Positions 28,322 to 38,245 of a stretch of DNA of 64,000 nt are shown here, one piece after another. The DNA is from Acetobacter conturbans (GTDB lineage Bacteria; Pseudomonadota; Alphaproteobacteria; Acetobacterales; Acetobacteraceae), in NCBI RefSeq assembly GCF_011516755.1, contig NZ_WOSY01000006.1:62001-126000 (forward strand). Direction: 5' to 3'. Below the pieces are notes generated by a model that searched no databases, was not told the origin of the DNA, and was given only the letters and a program-made list of their open reading frames with translations. Numbering within the stretch: position 1 is the stretch's first letter; each line of letters starts with the position of its first letter. Made by a program: the position numbers and the translations under genes.

Positions 28322-29620
28322 TCAGCCCTTTCGTTCCGGTGAGACCCACAGCGCGACGCAGCCCGCCACCGCCGCCACAGTGACATAGATCGCCGGAGCC
28401 AGCGGCGTGTAGGGCGTCAGGGACGAGATGGCCGCCGGCGTCAATCCGCCGAAGATCGCATAGGCGATGTTGTAGGAAAGCGAGACGCCCGAAAAACGCA
28501 CCATCGGTGGAAAGGCCCGCAGCATCCCCACAGGTACCACTCCGACAAAACCGCAGCATAATCCTGCCAGCCCTGCCCACAGTTCGAGCCTGCCCGGAAA
28601 GAGCGGTGACAGTCCGTAGAGCGCGAAGGCGCCGGCTGCCAGCATGGGACCGCAGATCAGTCCCAGCACGCGCGGCTGCATGCTGTCGGTCAGGGTGCTG
28701 ACCGTCACCACGGACAGAGTAAGGCACACCGTCGCTACCAGACTGGCCATCATGGTTTCCGATGGCGACACATGGTGCAGGGTCTGCATCAGGGGCGGCA
28801 TCATCAGGATCAGGACGACGATGGCGGCGGTCAGAGTCCACGTTGTCAGGACGGAGCAGAGGATCGAGCCGCGATAATCCCGCAGGAGGATTCCGGCGGG
28901 GAGTGTCGTTGCCGTTTCGGCGCGCTCATGCATTTCCCGAAAGACCGGCGTTTCATCGAGCCAGCGGCGCAGTACCATAGCGCCCAGCCCGAAGATGCCG
29001 CCGAGCAGGAAGGGAATACGCCAGCCCCACGCGTTCACATCATCCGGAGAGAGCGTGCCGTTCAGGGCCAGAATAACCAGTGAGCCGAGAAGAATGCCAC
29101 CCGTGAGGCCGCCGGTGAGCAGTCCGGTCGCCAGTCCGGTGCGTCCCGGTGGGGCATGTTCCGCCACGAAGACCCATCCACCGGGAGCTTCACCGCCGAT
29201 CGCAGCACCCTGAGCCATGCGCAGCAGCAGAAGGATAAGCGGTGCGGCGGCTCCCAGCGTGTCGTAGCCGGGCAGAAGCCCCATCATCAGGGTGGGAAGC
29301 GCCATGAGCAGCACGCTGAAGGTAAAGACCTTTTTCCGGCCAGCGATATCGCCGAAATGCGCCATGACGATGCCACCGAGGGGCCGTGCCAGATAGCCCG
29401 CTCCGAACAGGCCGAACGTCTCCGTCTGACGCAGCCATGCCGCCTGACTTGCGGGAAAGAAATGGGCTGCGATCAGCTTCGCGAGGAAGGCGAAGATCAC
29501 GAAGTCATAGAACTCGAGCGCTCCGCCCAGCGAGGCGAGGGCGAGCGTGCGGAGTTGCGAGAGCGGGAGGGCGGCAGGCGACGGCATCGTCGCGGAAGAC
29601 GAGGACATTAAGCGATCCAT
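28322..29620 (-). CDS. MFS transporter, metabolite:H+ symporter (MHS) type
   Basis: Twelve-helix transporter of about 432 aa resembling alpha-ketoglutarate, citrate or proline/betaine permeases. Characteristic is 'GLFGAGYLARPLGGIVMAHFGDIAGRKKVF' between helices 2 and 3, preceded by 'LGGALEFYDFVIFAFLAKLIAAHFFP', the MHS helix-1 pattern. The substrate is probably a carboxylate, by family only. Starts at 29620 (MDRLMS) or 29608 (MSSSSA) are both possible; an upstream ATG would add an unlikely leader. It is divergent from gcd. Confidence 0.88.
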   Translation of the reverse strand: MDRLMSSSSATMPSPAALPLSQLRTLALASLGGALEFYDFVIFAFLAKLIAAHFFPASQAAWLRQTETFGLFGAGYLARPLGGIVMAHFGDIAGRKKVFTFSVLLMALPTLMMGLLPGYDTLGAAAPLILLLLRMAQGAAIGGEAPGGWVFVAEHAPPGRTGLATGLLTGGLTGGILLGSLVILALNGTLSPDDVNAWGWRIPFLLGGIFGLGAMVLRRWLDETPVFREMHERAETATTLPAGILLRDYRGSILCSVLTTWTLTAAIVVLILMMPPLMQTLHHVSPSETMMASLVATVCLTLSVVTVSTLTDSMQPRVLGLICGPMLAAGAFALYGLSPLFPGRLELWAGLAGLCCGFVGVVPVGMLRAFPPMVRFSGVSLSYNIAYAIFGGLTPAAISSLTPYTPLAPAIYVTVAAVAGCVALWVSPERKG

Positions 29621-29780
29621 GAAAGTGGGCGCGAAACCGCACGTGGTGTCGGGCAGACGGCGCTTATAGGGGAGGGCGGAGAACGAACCCAATAATTTTT
29701 CTTTCGCGTGTTTTGTTGACAACCAATGCCCTTCTCATCTGTTTCTGTAGGGTCACGTATGCATAGACAGGGCCCAAGCT

Positions 29781-32165
29781 TTGACGACACACCGAGCGGA
29801 CAAGTCCGGAATCATTCTCTCCCTCACCATATTCGCGCTGGCTTTGCTGGGCGTGATCCTTGCGGCTGGCGGAGGCTGGCTCGCCATTCTTGGCGGCTCT
29901 GTCTACTACGTTGTGTGCGGCTTTGCCCTGCTGCTGACAGCGGCGCTGCTCTGGAAACGTCAGGCAGCGGCCCTCTGGCTTTACGCCGTGATCGTGTTCG
30001 CGACGCTGATCTGGGCCGTTGCCGAGGCCGGATTCGATTTCTGGACCCTCGCGCCGCGTGGCGATCTCATCCTTCCACTGGGTCTGTGGCTGCTGCTGCC
30101 CTTCATCACGACGCATCTGGGCCGTGGCGCGAAAGCTGCACGCACGCCTCTGGCCGCCGGTATTTTCGCGAGCCTTGTCGTTTACGGTTATGCCCTGACC
30201 CAGGATCCTCAGGATCTCGCCGGAACTATCCCGGAGGCCTCCAGCGGTGTCCCCATCATTCCCGGCGATGCGGAGCAGGAGGCCGATAGCGACTGGAGCG
30301 CCTACGGACGCACGCAGTTCGGCGACCGCTATTCTCCGCTGAAGCAGGTCACGCCCGCCAATGTGAAAAACCTGAAAGTCGCGTGGACCTTCCGCACCCA
30401 TGATCTGAAAGGGCCGAACGATCCGGGTGAGATCACCGACGAAGTGACGCCCATCAAGATCAACGACACGGTCTATCTCTGCTCGCCGCACCAGAAACTG
30501 TTCGCTCTCGATGCCGCGACCGGCAAGCAGCGCTGGATGTTCGATCCGCAGCTCAAATATAATTCCAGCTTCCAGCATATGACCTGCCGTGGCGTTTCCT
30601 ACGGCGAGACGGCCGATGCCACCGACGACTGCGCCAGCCGCATCTTCCTGCCGACCAATGATGGCCGCCTGTTCGCGATCAACGCGAAGACCGGTGCGCG
30701 TTGCCCTGCATTTGGCAAGGACGGCGAGATCAACCTGACCGATGGCATGCCGATGAAGGAGCTGGGCTTCTATGAGCCGACATCTCCGCCGATCGTGACC
30801 AGCAAGGTGGTGATCATTTCCGGTGCCGTGACCGATAACTATTCCACCCATGAGCCGTCCGGCGTGACACGGGGCTTCGATCTTCGCACAGGCGAGCTTG
30901 TCTGGGCGTTCGATACGGGCAACCCCAATCCGAACGAGCTTCCGTCGGACACGCATCAGTATGTGGCGAATTCGCCCAACTCATGGATCACTTCAGCCTA
31001 TGATGCGAAGCTGAACCTGATCTACATCCCGACAGGCGTCGCGACCCCGGACATCTGGGGCGGTCATCGCACGCCGGATCAGGAACGGTATGCGTCCGGC
31101 ATTCTGGCGCTGAACGGCGACACAGGCGAGAAGGTCTGGTTCTACCAGACGGTCCACCACGATCTGTGGGACATGGATATTCCGTCGCAGCCCAGCCTTG
31201 TGGACATCCATCAGGCGGACGGCACGGTCGTTCCGGCGATCTATGCTCCGGCCAAGACCGGCAACATCTTCGTGCTGGACCGCCGGAACGGACAGCTTGT
31301 CGTGCCTGCCCCGGAAACGCCTGTGCCGCAGGGTGCTGCGCCCGGCGATCATCTCTCCCCCACACAGCCTTTTTCCGAACTGACTTTCCGTCCGAAGAAG
31401 AACCTGACGGATGCGGACATGTGGGGCGCCACGATGGTGGACCAGCTTGTCTGTCGCATCATGTTCAAGTCGCTGCGTTATGAGGGACCGTTTACACCGC
31501 CTTCGACGCAGGGAACACTCGTCTTTCCCGGCAACCTCGGCATGTTCGAGTGGGGCGGTCTGGCGGTCGATCCGGTGCGGCAGATTGCTTTTGCCAATCC
31601 GATCGCCATTCCGTTTGTTTCAAAGCTGATTCCGCGCGGTCCGACCAACCCGGCGCAACCTGCTGCGAATGGCACTGCATCTGGATCGGAACTGGGCGTT
31701 CAGCCGCAATATGGCACGCCATTCGGTGTTGAACTGAATCCTTTCCTCTCGCCGTTCGGCGTGCCCTGCAAGCAGCCGGGCTGGGGCTATGTCGCGGGTA
31801 TCGACCTTAAGACGAACAAAATCGTGTGGATGCATCGCAATGGCACGACCCGCGACAGCTCTCCGCTGCCCTTCGGCTTTAAGGTCGGCATTCCTTCTCT
31901 GGGTGGTCCGATCACGACGGGTGGTGGTGTGGCATTCCTGACCTCCACGGCGGATTATTATATTCGTGCCTACGACGTGATGACGGGCCAGCAGATCTGG
32001 GAAGATCGTCTCCCCGCTGGCGGCCAGTCCACGCCGATGACGTATGAGCAGAATGGAAGGCAGTATATTGTCACTGCCGCAGGCGGACATGGCTCTTTCG
32101 GCACAAAACTGGGCGATTACGTGATCGCTTATACGTTGCCGGATCAGACTGAAGCCACGCCCTGA
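29781..32165 (+). CDS. gcd: Membrane-bound PQQ-dependent glucose dehydrogenase
   Basis: Quinoprotein oxidising glucose to gluconolactone at the periplasmic face and passing electrons to ubiquinone. 794 aa, matching E. coli Gcd (796). Five N-terminal helices (residues 10-145) lead into an eight-bladed propeller. Conserved pieces include 'RYSPLKQVTPANVKNLKVAW', 'DPGEITDEVTPIKINDTVYLCSPHQ', 'CRGVSYGE', 'TVHHDLWDMD', 'GNIFVLDRRNG', 'FPGNLGMFEWGG' and 'AGGHGSFGTKLGDY'. The only in-frame start is a TTG at 29781 because a stop lies at 29748. A strong terminator follows. It is a key enzyme of acetic acid bacterial oxidative metabolism. Confidence 0.95.
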   Translation: MTTHRADKSGIILSLTIFALALLGVILAAGGGWLAILGGSVYYVVCGFALLLTAALLWKRQAAALWLYAVIVFATLIWAVAEAGFDFWTLAPRGDLILPLGLWLLLPFITTHLGRGAKAARTPLAAGIFASLVVYGYALTQDPQDLAGTIPEASSGVPIIPGDAEQEADSDWSAYGRTQFGDRYSPLKQVTPANVKNLKVAWTFRTHDLKGPNDPGEITDEVTPIKINDTVYLCSPHQKLFALDAATGKQRWMFDPQLKYNSSFQHMTCRGVSYGETADATDDCASRIFLPTNDGRLFAINAKTGARCPAFGKDGEINLTDGMPMKELGFYEPTSPPIVTSKVVIISGAVTDNYSTHEPSGVTRGFDLRTGELVWAFDTGNPNPNELPSDTHQYVANSPNSWITSAYDAKLNLIYIPTGVATPDIWGGHRTPDQERYASGILALNGDTGEKVWFYQTVHHDLWDMDIPSQPSLVDIHQADGTVVPAIYAPAKTGNIFVLDRRNGQLVVPAPETPVPQGAAPGDHLSPTQPFSELTFRPKKNLTDADMWGATMVDQLVCRIMFKSLRYEGPFTPPSTQGTLVFPGNLGMFEWGGLAVDPVRQIAFANPIAIPFVSKLIPRGPTNPAQPAANGTASGSELGVQPQYGTPFGVELNPFLSPFGVPCKQPGWGYVAGIDLKTNKIVWMHRNGTTRDSSPLPFGFKVGIPSLGGPITTGGGVAFLTSTADYYIRAYDVMTGQQIWEDRLPAGGQSTPMTYEQNGRQYIVTAAGGHGSFGTKLGDYVIAYTLPDQTEATP

Positions 32166-32189
32166 TTTCGTTCTGAGAGGAACGCTCGG

Positions 32190-32232
32190 AAAGCCCGCTG
32201 CGCCCCGATAATGGGGGACAGCGGGCTTTTTC
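32190..32232 (+). terminator. Terminator of gcd
   Basis: An 11-bp stem (AAAGCCCGCTG with CAGCGGGCTTT) with a CCCC/GGGG inner pairing in the loop and a T-run (TTTTT) after, 25 bp past the gcd stop. Confidence 0.9.
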
Positions 32233-32439
32233 TATGGGGAAAAATGTTTGATTTATAAAAGTATTTTTCGGACGCATCGTGGTGCTGCCACTGTTAGTGG
32301 CCTGAAAATGTAACCCTTTATTAAGTTTGTATATTTAACCATCGGAGAGGTCAGGAAAGAAAAAATTAATCCTGCGGGAGCGGGTTTCTCAACGTGACAT
32401 GTATTGAGGAAATCCGGCTGTAGGGAGGAGTCGGTAAAC

Positions 32440-34680
32440 GTGACAACCATCAGCAGCGGTGTTTCTTCCAGTAATGTCTCCGCGACATCTTCGGATCCAC
32501 TGGTTGTTGCGTCAGGCGGCAGCGTTACGACTGTCACAATAGGGCAGGGCGCGTCGGCTACGATTTCGGGAACCGCCAGTGACGTCACCGTTTCCAACGG
32601 CGGCTCCATCACGGTCGCTTCATCCGGCGTCGTCAGCACTATCACGCTCCAGCCGAAATCCACCGAATATGTCAGTAAAGGTGGAAAGACGGTCTCGAGT
32701 TATGTCGATTCCGGGTCGACGCTGACTGTCTATACCGGCGGCTCGGCTGTCAGCACGACTGTCACAGGTCAGGGGCTTGTCAATATCTCGGCAGGCGGCG
32801 CGGCAAGCGGCGTCGTTCTGAACGACGGGTGGCTGGCGATCTACCCGACCGGATCAGCGGCGGATATCACCGTCAATTCCGGTAATCCCAATGCGACAAT
32901 GACATATGCCAGTGTGCAGATCACGGGCGTGGGGCTGTACGTTGCGGGCACCGTCAGCAATGTCATCATCAATTCCGGCGGTGTGGCCAATTACGTCTAT
33001 TATCAGAGTCAGGGCGTCGGTAAAAACACGATCGTCAATTCCGGCGGCATACTTCGCGAACAGGGTGGCGTGTCCATCGATGCCGTTCTCGAAGGCGGCG
33101 CTGAAGAAATCGTCTATTATAGTTACTATACCGGTTCCAGTATTTCGACCACGATCAGTAGTGGCGCACACCAGTATGTCTCTTTGGGAGTGGCGTCGGG
33201 GGCGATTGTTTCTGCGGGCGGCTATCAGATTGTCAGTGGCAAGGGTGGACGTGCCGTCGGCACGGAGGTGCTCTCCGGTGGAACCGCCACGGTATCGACC
33301 AGCGGCGTTGTCAGTGGCGCCTCGGTTGCGAGTGGAGGCATGCTTGCCGTATCGGCCACAGGCGTGGCGAGTGGCGGTGTTGTAGCCAGTGGAGGTAAGC
33401 TCGCGGTTGCTGCGGGAGGCACAGTCTCGGCAGTCGATATTGATGGCGGCACGCTGGTTCTGGCAGGCAGCGGCGCTCTCGCAACAGGCACTCTTCTGGA
33501 AAATCAGGGCCGGATTTCTGTCGCCAACAGCGCAATTCTTTCGGGTGGGACTTACACCAGCGGAACGATCATCGTTTCGAGTGGCGGTCATCTGAGCAAT
33601 ACCAGTCTCGGCGCGGGGGCCAGCGCCGTGATCGGGTCTGGCGGTCAGGCCGGGGGCATGAACCTTGCGTCCGGGGCGAGCCTGAGCGTCGGGTCAGGCG
33701 GCACGGTAAGCAGCACAACCGTGAGCAGTGGTGCAGTTGTCGAAGCCGCTTCCGGGGCTATCGTCAGCAGCACCCTTCTCAGCAGCGGTGGCCTTCTCCA
33801 GATCGACAGTGGTGCCACCACGACTGATACGACCCTTGTTTCCGGCGGGGCCATCGAGCTTGTCGGCACGACATGGTCGGACACGGATGCCCTGGAGTTC
33901 GATAGTGCGACCAACACGCTCTACATCACCGATAATGGCGTTACTCTGGCGGTAATCGATCTGGCATCCGCTGACGACATTTACAGTAGTGCCGATTTCA
34001 CGATTTCAGAAACATCGGCCGATGCTCTGTATGCCTCTCCTAACGACGTTCTTGTGACGCTGACCGTTGCGGCCTGTTTCTGCCGGGGAACGCTGATCGA
34101 AACGGAATTCGGTCCGATGGCGATTGAAACCATCGAAGCAGGGACGCGCGTTCTCACGGTGGGGGGACGTTTCATGCCTGTGCGATGGCGTGGCGTACGC
34201 CGGTACACGCACAAACAGATGGTGCTGGACAGATCGCTTTGCCCGGTGCGACTGCGGGCACATGCGCTTGCAGATGATGTACCGCGTCGGGATCTGCGCC
34301 TTTCACAGCTCCATGCGCTGTATTTGCTGGAATTACTGCTGCCCGCCAACGCGCTGGTGAACGGAAGTTCCATATTTCTCGAGCCTCCTTCCCGATATGT
34401 CGAATATCACCATATCGATCTGGGCGTGCATGCCGTTATTCTGGCTGAAAACACTCCTGCTGAAACATTGCTGGATGATGATGCCGCACGGCGCAGTTTT
34501 GATAATTATGCCAGCAGGTGCCCGAAGGACTGTGAAACATGTGTTGCGCCTGTTTACTGCGCACCATTGATCGAAAGAGGGGAAGTCGTGCGGCGCCTGC
34601 AAAAATTATACGCACAAAGGGCGAAGATTCTCGATTTTCCCGAAGTTCGGCTTGAGGTCGAGGACTTTTATCTTGTCTGA
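32440..34680 (+). CDS. AIDA-like strand-loop-strand repeat protein with C-terminal Hint domain
   Basis: Secreted-type protein of about 746 aa. Residues 1-510 are Gly/Ser/Thr/Val-rich AIDA/strand-loop-strand repeats ('VVSGASVASGGMLAVSATG', 'VSSTTVSSGAVVEAASGAIV'), probably a beta-helix. From about residue 545 a Hint (Hedgehog/intein, Hint_2-like) domain begins with CFCRGTLIE, nucleophile candidate Cys546, then 'GTRVLTVGGRFMPVRWRGVRRYTH' and 'LSQLHALYL' (usually SPDHAL). The end holds a Cys-rich stretch (CPKDCETC). GTG at 32440 has GGGAGGAG nine bases upstream, which decides the start over the TTG at 32404. No Sec signal is seen, so export may be by type I or another route. Substrate and processing are unknown. 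Confidence 0.85.
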   Translation: MTTISSGVSSSNVSATSSDPLVVASGGSVTTVTIGQGASATISGTASDVTVSNGGSITVASSGVVSTITLQPKSTEYVSKGGKTVSSYVDSGSTLTVYTGGSAVSTTVTGQGLVNISAGGAASGVVLNDGWLAIYPTGSAADITVNSGNPNATMTYASVQITGVGLYVAGTVSNVIINSGGVANYVYYQSQGVGKNTIVNSGGILREQGGVSIDAVLEGGAEEIVYYSYYTGSSISTTISSGAHQYVSLGVASGAIVSAGGYQIVSGKGGRAVGTEVLSGGTATVSTSGVVSGASVASGGMLAVSATGVASGGVVASGGKLAVAAGGTVSAVDIDGGTLVLAGSGALATGTLLENQGRISVANSAILSGGTYTSGTIIVSSGGHLSNTSLGAGASAVIGSGGQAGGMNLASGASLSVGSGGTVSSTTVSSGAVVEAASGAIVSSTLLSSGGLLQIDSGATTTDTTLVSGGAIELVGTTWSDTDALEFDSATNTLYITDNGVTLAVIDLASADDIYSSADFTISETSADALYASPNDVLVTLTVAACFCRGTLIETEFGPMAIETIEAGTRVLTVGGRFMPVRWRGVRRYTHKQMVLDRSLCPVRLRAHALADDVPRRDLRLSQLHALYLLELLLPANALVNGSSIFLEPPSRYVEYHHIDLGVHAVILAENTPAETLLDDDAARRSFDNYASRCPKDCETCVAPVYCAPLIERGEVVRRLQKLYAQRAKILDFPEVRLEVEDFYLV

Positions 34681-34710
34681 GTTGCAGAAATTGGCGAAAT
34701 CTCTCCAGCC

Positions 34711-34872
34711 TTAAGCTGTTTCAAAAGTTCTCTGCTGAGCGAGAACGCCCCAGAGGGCGACGGCGATCGGTGTGTTTTAGTAATGAAGCGAAGCGGGCAT
34801 GGGGGTCGAGAGCATCTGAGCCGGAAAACGCGTATCGGATCACCAGCGGAGAAATATTGAAACAGTCTCTTA
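34711..34872. mobile_element. MITE-like element with near-perfect terminal inverted repeats
   Basis: A 156-bp segment (34714-34869) bounded by inverted ends. Left CTGTTTCAA starts at 34716 and the right end reads TTGAAACAG at 34857-34865. Over 22 bp the ends match at 19 positions. A TTA triplet directly flanks both sides (34711-34713 and 34870-34872), a likely target duplication of the TNA type seen with IS5/IS1031-group elements. The left outer end has lost two bases (AG-CTG versus GAGACTG). No transposase fits inside. It lies between the Hint protein gene and fumC. Confidence 0.7.
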
Positions 34873-34953
34873 GGCCATTCTAAGGAAATGGCAGCCGTAA
34901 CCATTCAGTTTCATCTTGGGAAAATAAGAAAAACTGGAGTTCGGGCAGATGGT

Positions 34954-34978
34954 GGCGAGGGGATACTCCGCCCTCGCC
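34954..34978 (-). terminator. Hairpin after fumC
   Basis: An 8-bp stem GGCGAGGG/CCCTCGCC with a 9-nt loop, 16 bp beyond the fumC stop on the minus strand. No strong T-run, so confidence is moderate. Confidence 0.55.
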
Positions 34979-34993
34979 ATGCCAGCCGTCGGT

Positions 34994-36439
<1,446 letters not shown>

Positions 36440-36512
36440 TCCTGCCTCCCGTGCGGGTGTGCCCCATCGTAGCGGCAGAGGCGGGGGCGTGTGCGTGGTC
36501 TCGCGCAAGCGT

Positions 36513-36537
36513 GACCACAACGCAGCTTTGTGTGGTC
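36513..36537 (-). terminator. Hairpin after the HdeD-like gene
   Basis: A 7-bp perfect stem GACCACA/TGTGGTC with an 11-nt loop, four bases after the HdeD-family stop on the minus strand. No T-run. Confidence 0.4.
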
Positions 36538-36540
36538 GTG

Positions 36541-37092
36541 TCAGAAATTACGCTCGATCACGACCGTTCCACGGCGAAGAGCCAGACCGAATTGCACCCA
36601 TCCGATCCCGGCGAAGATCAGTTCGCAGGCAATCAGTGTGCCGACCAGCCACAGCCCGGACCAGGGCAGCGTCGCATAGAGCATCACGCCGATAGCGATC
36701 GTGACAAGTCCGCCCAGCATCATCATCCACCAGCCGGACAGGGCCCGGTTCTGGAAGGCGATCATGGAGCGGACCGCTCCTCCGATAACCATGCTGATGG
36801 CGATGAAGGCCGTGATGAAGGCCGAGCCCGTCGCGGGTTCTTCAATCAGAAGCATGCCTCCCAGAATGTAGAGGCAGCCAAGAAGAGCCGAAAGCAGCCG
36901 GCTGCTCCACTCACGGCATGAAAACGCATGGGCGAGCTGGAAGGCCCCGGCGATGATGAAGATAACCCCGAACAGAACCGTACTGGCCAGTGTTACGGAA
37001 ATGGCGTCGATCCAGGCAAAGGCCCCGAGGGCAATGCTGGCGATACCCAGCAGGACGAACCGGAGCCAGCGGTTTCCGACGTGTGTGTTCAT
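36541..37092 (-). CDS. HdeD family acid-resistance membrane protein (DUF308)
   Basis: Six-helix inner-membrane protein of 183 aa. The DUF308 pattern is visible in 'LGIASIALGAFAWIDAISVTLASTVLFGVIFIIAGAFQLAHAF' and again in the second half ('MLGGLVTIAIGVMLYATLP', 'ELIFAGIGWVQFGLALRRG'), suggesting an internal duplication. HdeD in E. coli is linked to acid resistance, plausible for an acid-producing bacterium, but its biochemical role is unknown. ATG at 37092 is preceded by AGGA at good spacing. It lies just upstream of fumC on the same strand but is probably separately terminated. Confidence 0.9.
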   Translation of the reverse strand: MNTHVGNRWLRFVLLGIASIALGAFAWIDAISVTLASTVLFGVIFIIAGAFQLAHAFSCREWSSRLLSALLGCLYILGGMLLIEEPATGSAFITAFIAISMVIGGAVRSMIAFQNRALSGWWMMMLGGLVTIAIGVMLYATLPWSGLWLVGTLIACELIFAGIGWVQFGLALRRGTVVIERNF

Positions 37093-37207
37093 GATGGTAA
37101 ATCCTGCTTCCGGGCGACGAGAAAGACGAAGCATACAACAATTCGCTCGTATCCTTCTTGTTTTCTGTCAATTGAGATCGGGACGAAAGTATTCCGCCGC
37201 TCGCAGT

Positions 37208-38245
37208 TCAGTTTCCCGACGGTTCTTCCTGTTTCCGTCGTATCGCCATCAGTGCGAGTGCCCGCGCATAGACAATCTTTTTCGGCAGCCCGTTGGCGGT
37301 GGCCACCAACGCTGCCGCGTCCTTGACCGACTGCGTGGTGAGCGCCGTCTCAAGCTGGTCGTCCAGATTGTCGGTTTTATGCTCTGTCTCGTCGAAGGGG
37401 CCGATCAGGACGGTAATCTCGCCTCGGGGTGCCGTTTCGGCATAAAAGGCGGCAAGAGAGCCGATGGTTCCGCGTCTGGCCTCCTCAAACCGTTTCGTCA
37501 GTTCCCGTGCGACCACGGCAGGTCGCTCTTCTCCGAAAATCACACCGAGATCCGCCAGCATCTCGGCCAGCCGATGCGGTGCTTCGTGCCAGATCAGCGT
37601 GGCTTTCAGTCCGGCGCGCTCCGCAGCGTGCAGGGTGGCGAAACTTTCCCGGCGTGCGGCGCTACGAGGAGGCGCAAAACCGACAAAGAGAAACGGATGG
37701 GGCGGCAGGCCGGACAGCACCAGCCCGGTCAGTGCGGCATTCGGTCCTGGCACGGCGGTGACGCATATTCCGGCATCAATGGCGGCGCGGACAAGCCGAT
37801 AACCGGGATCGGACAGCAGCGGCATACCGGCGTCCGAGACGAGGGCGATTCGTTGTCCCTGTAAAAGGCGGTCGATCAGCCCCGGCACTCTCTGACGTTC
37901 ATTATGTTCATGCAGAGGTTCCGCCCTCGTGCCGATGCCGTGCTCGGTAAACAGCCGCGCCGTGACCCTCGTGTCTTCACACAGCACAAGGTCCGCCGTG
38001 CGCATGGCGGCGACCGCACGCGGGGAAAGATCTCCCAGATTGCCTATGGGTGTCGCGACGAGAGTCAGCAGTCCCTCATGCTGCGGGTGTGGGGGAGGAT
38101 CATCTTCTGTGGGGACCGTTTCATCATCCCGGACATGACGTGGCCGCATTCCTTCGCTATGGGAGGAAGCATCATCGGGGTAACCCTCCGCCTGTGGCCC
38201 GGCAGGTAACCGTTCAGAAGAAGAGGCGGAAGATGGATCTGACAT
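37208..38245 (-). CDS. rsmI: 16S rRNA (cytidine(1402)-2'-O)-methyltransferase
   Basis: RsmI methylates C1402 in the ribosomal decoding centre. The catalytic domain begins 'LTLVATPIGNLGDLSPRAVAAM' near residue 60 and includes 'VLCEDTRVTARLF', 'ALVSDAGMPLLSDPGYRLV' and 'VPGPNAALTGLVLSGLP', all typical of the TP-methylase fold. An additional Pro/Ser/Glu-rich N-terminus of about 55 residues is odd for the family. With the ATG at 38245 the gene starts 13 bp inside the divergent LpoA-like gene. A later ATG at 38152 is possible but its AAGGA is too close. Confidence 0.93.
   Translation of the reverse strand: MSDPSSASSSERLPAGPQAEGYPDDASSHSEGMRPRHVRDDETVPTEDDPPPHPQHEGLLTLVATPIGNLGDLSPRAVAAMRTADLVLCEDTRVTARLFTEHGIGTRAEPLHEHNERQRVPGLIDRLLQGQRIALVSDAGMPLLSDPGYRLVRAAIDAGICVTAVPGPNAALTGLVLSGLPPHPFLFVGFAPPRSAARRESFATLHAAERAGLKATLIWHEAPHRLAEMLADLGVIFGEERPAVVARELTKRFEEARRGTIGSLAAFYAETAPRGEITVLIGPFDETEHKTDNLDDQLETALTTQSVKDAAALVATANGLPKKIVYARALALMAIRRKQEEPSGN

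Noticed and set aside
29664-30956. Long antisense ORF (430 codons) across gcd
   Set aside because: It runs opposite to a clearly recognised quinoprotein gene and its composition is that of an antisense frame in GC-rich DNA.
32854-33591. Minus-strand ORF opposite the AIDA repeats
   Set aside because: Repetitive composition results from the repeats on the other strand.
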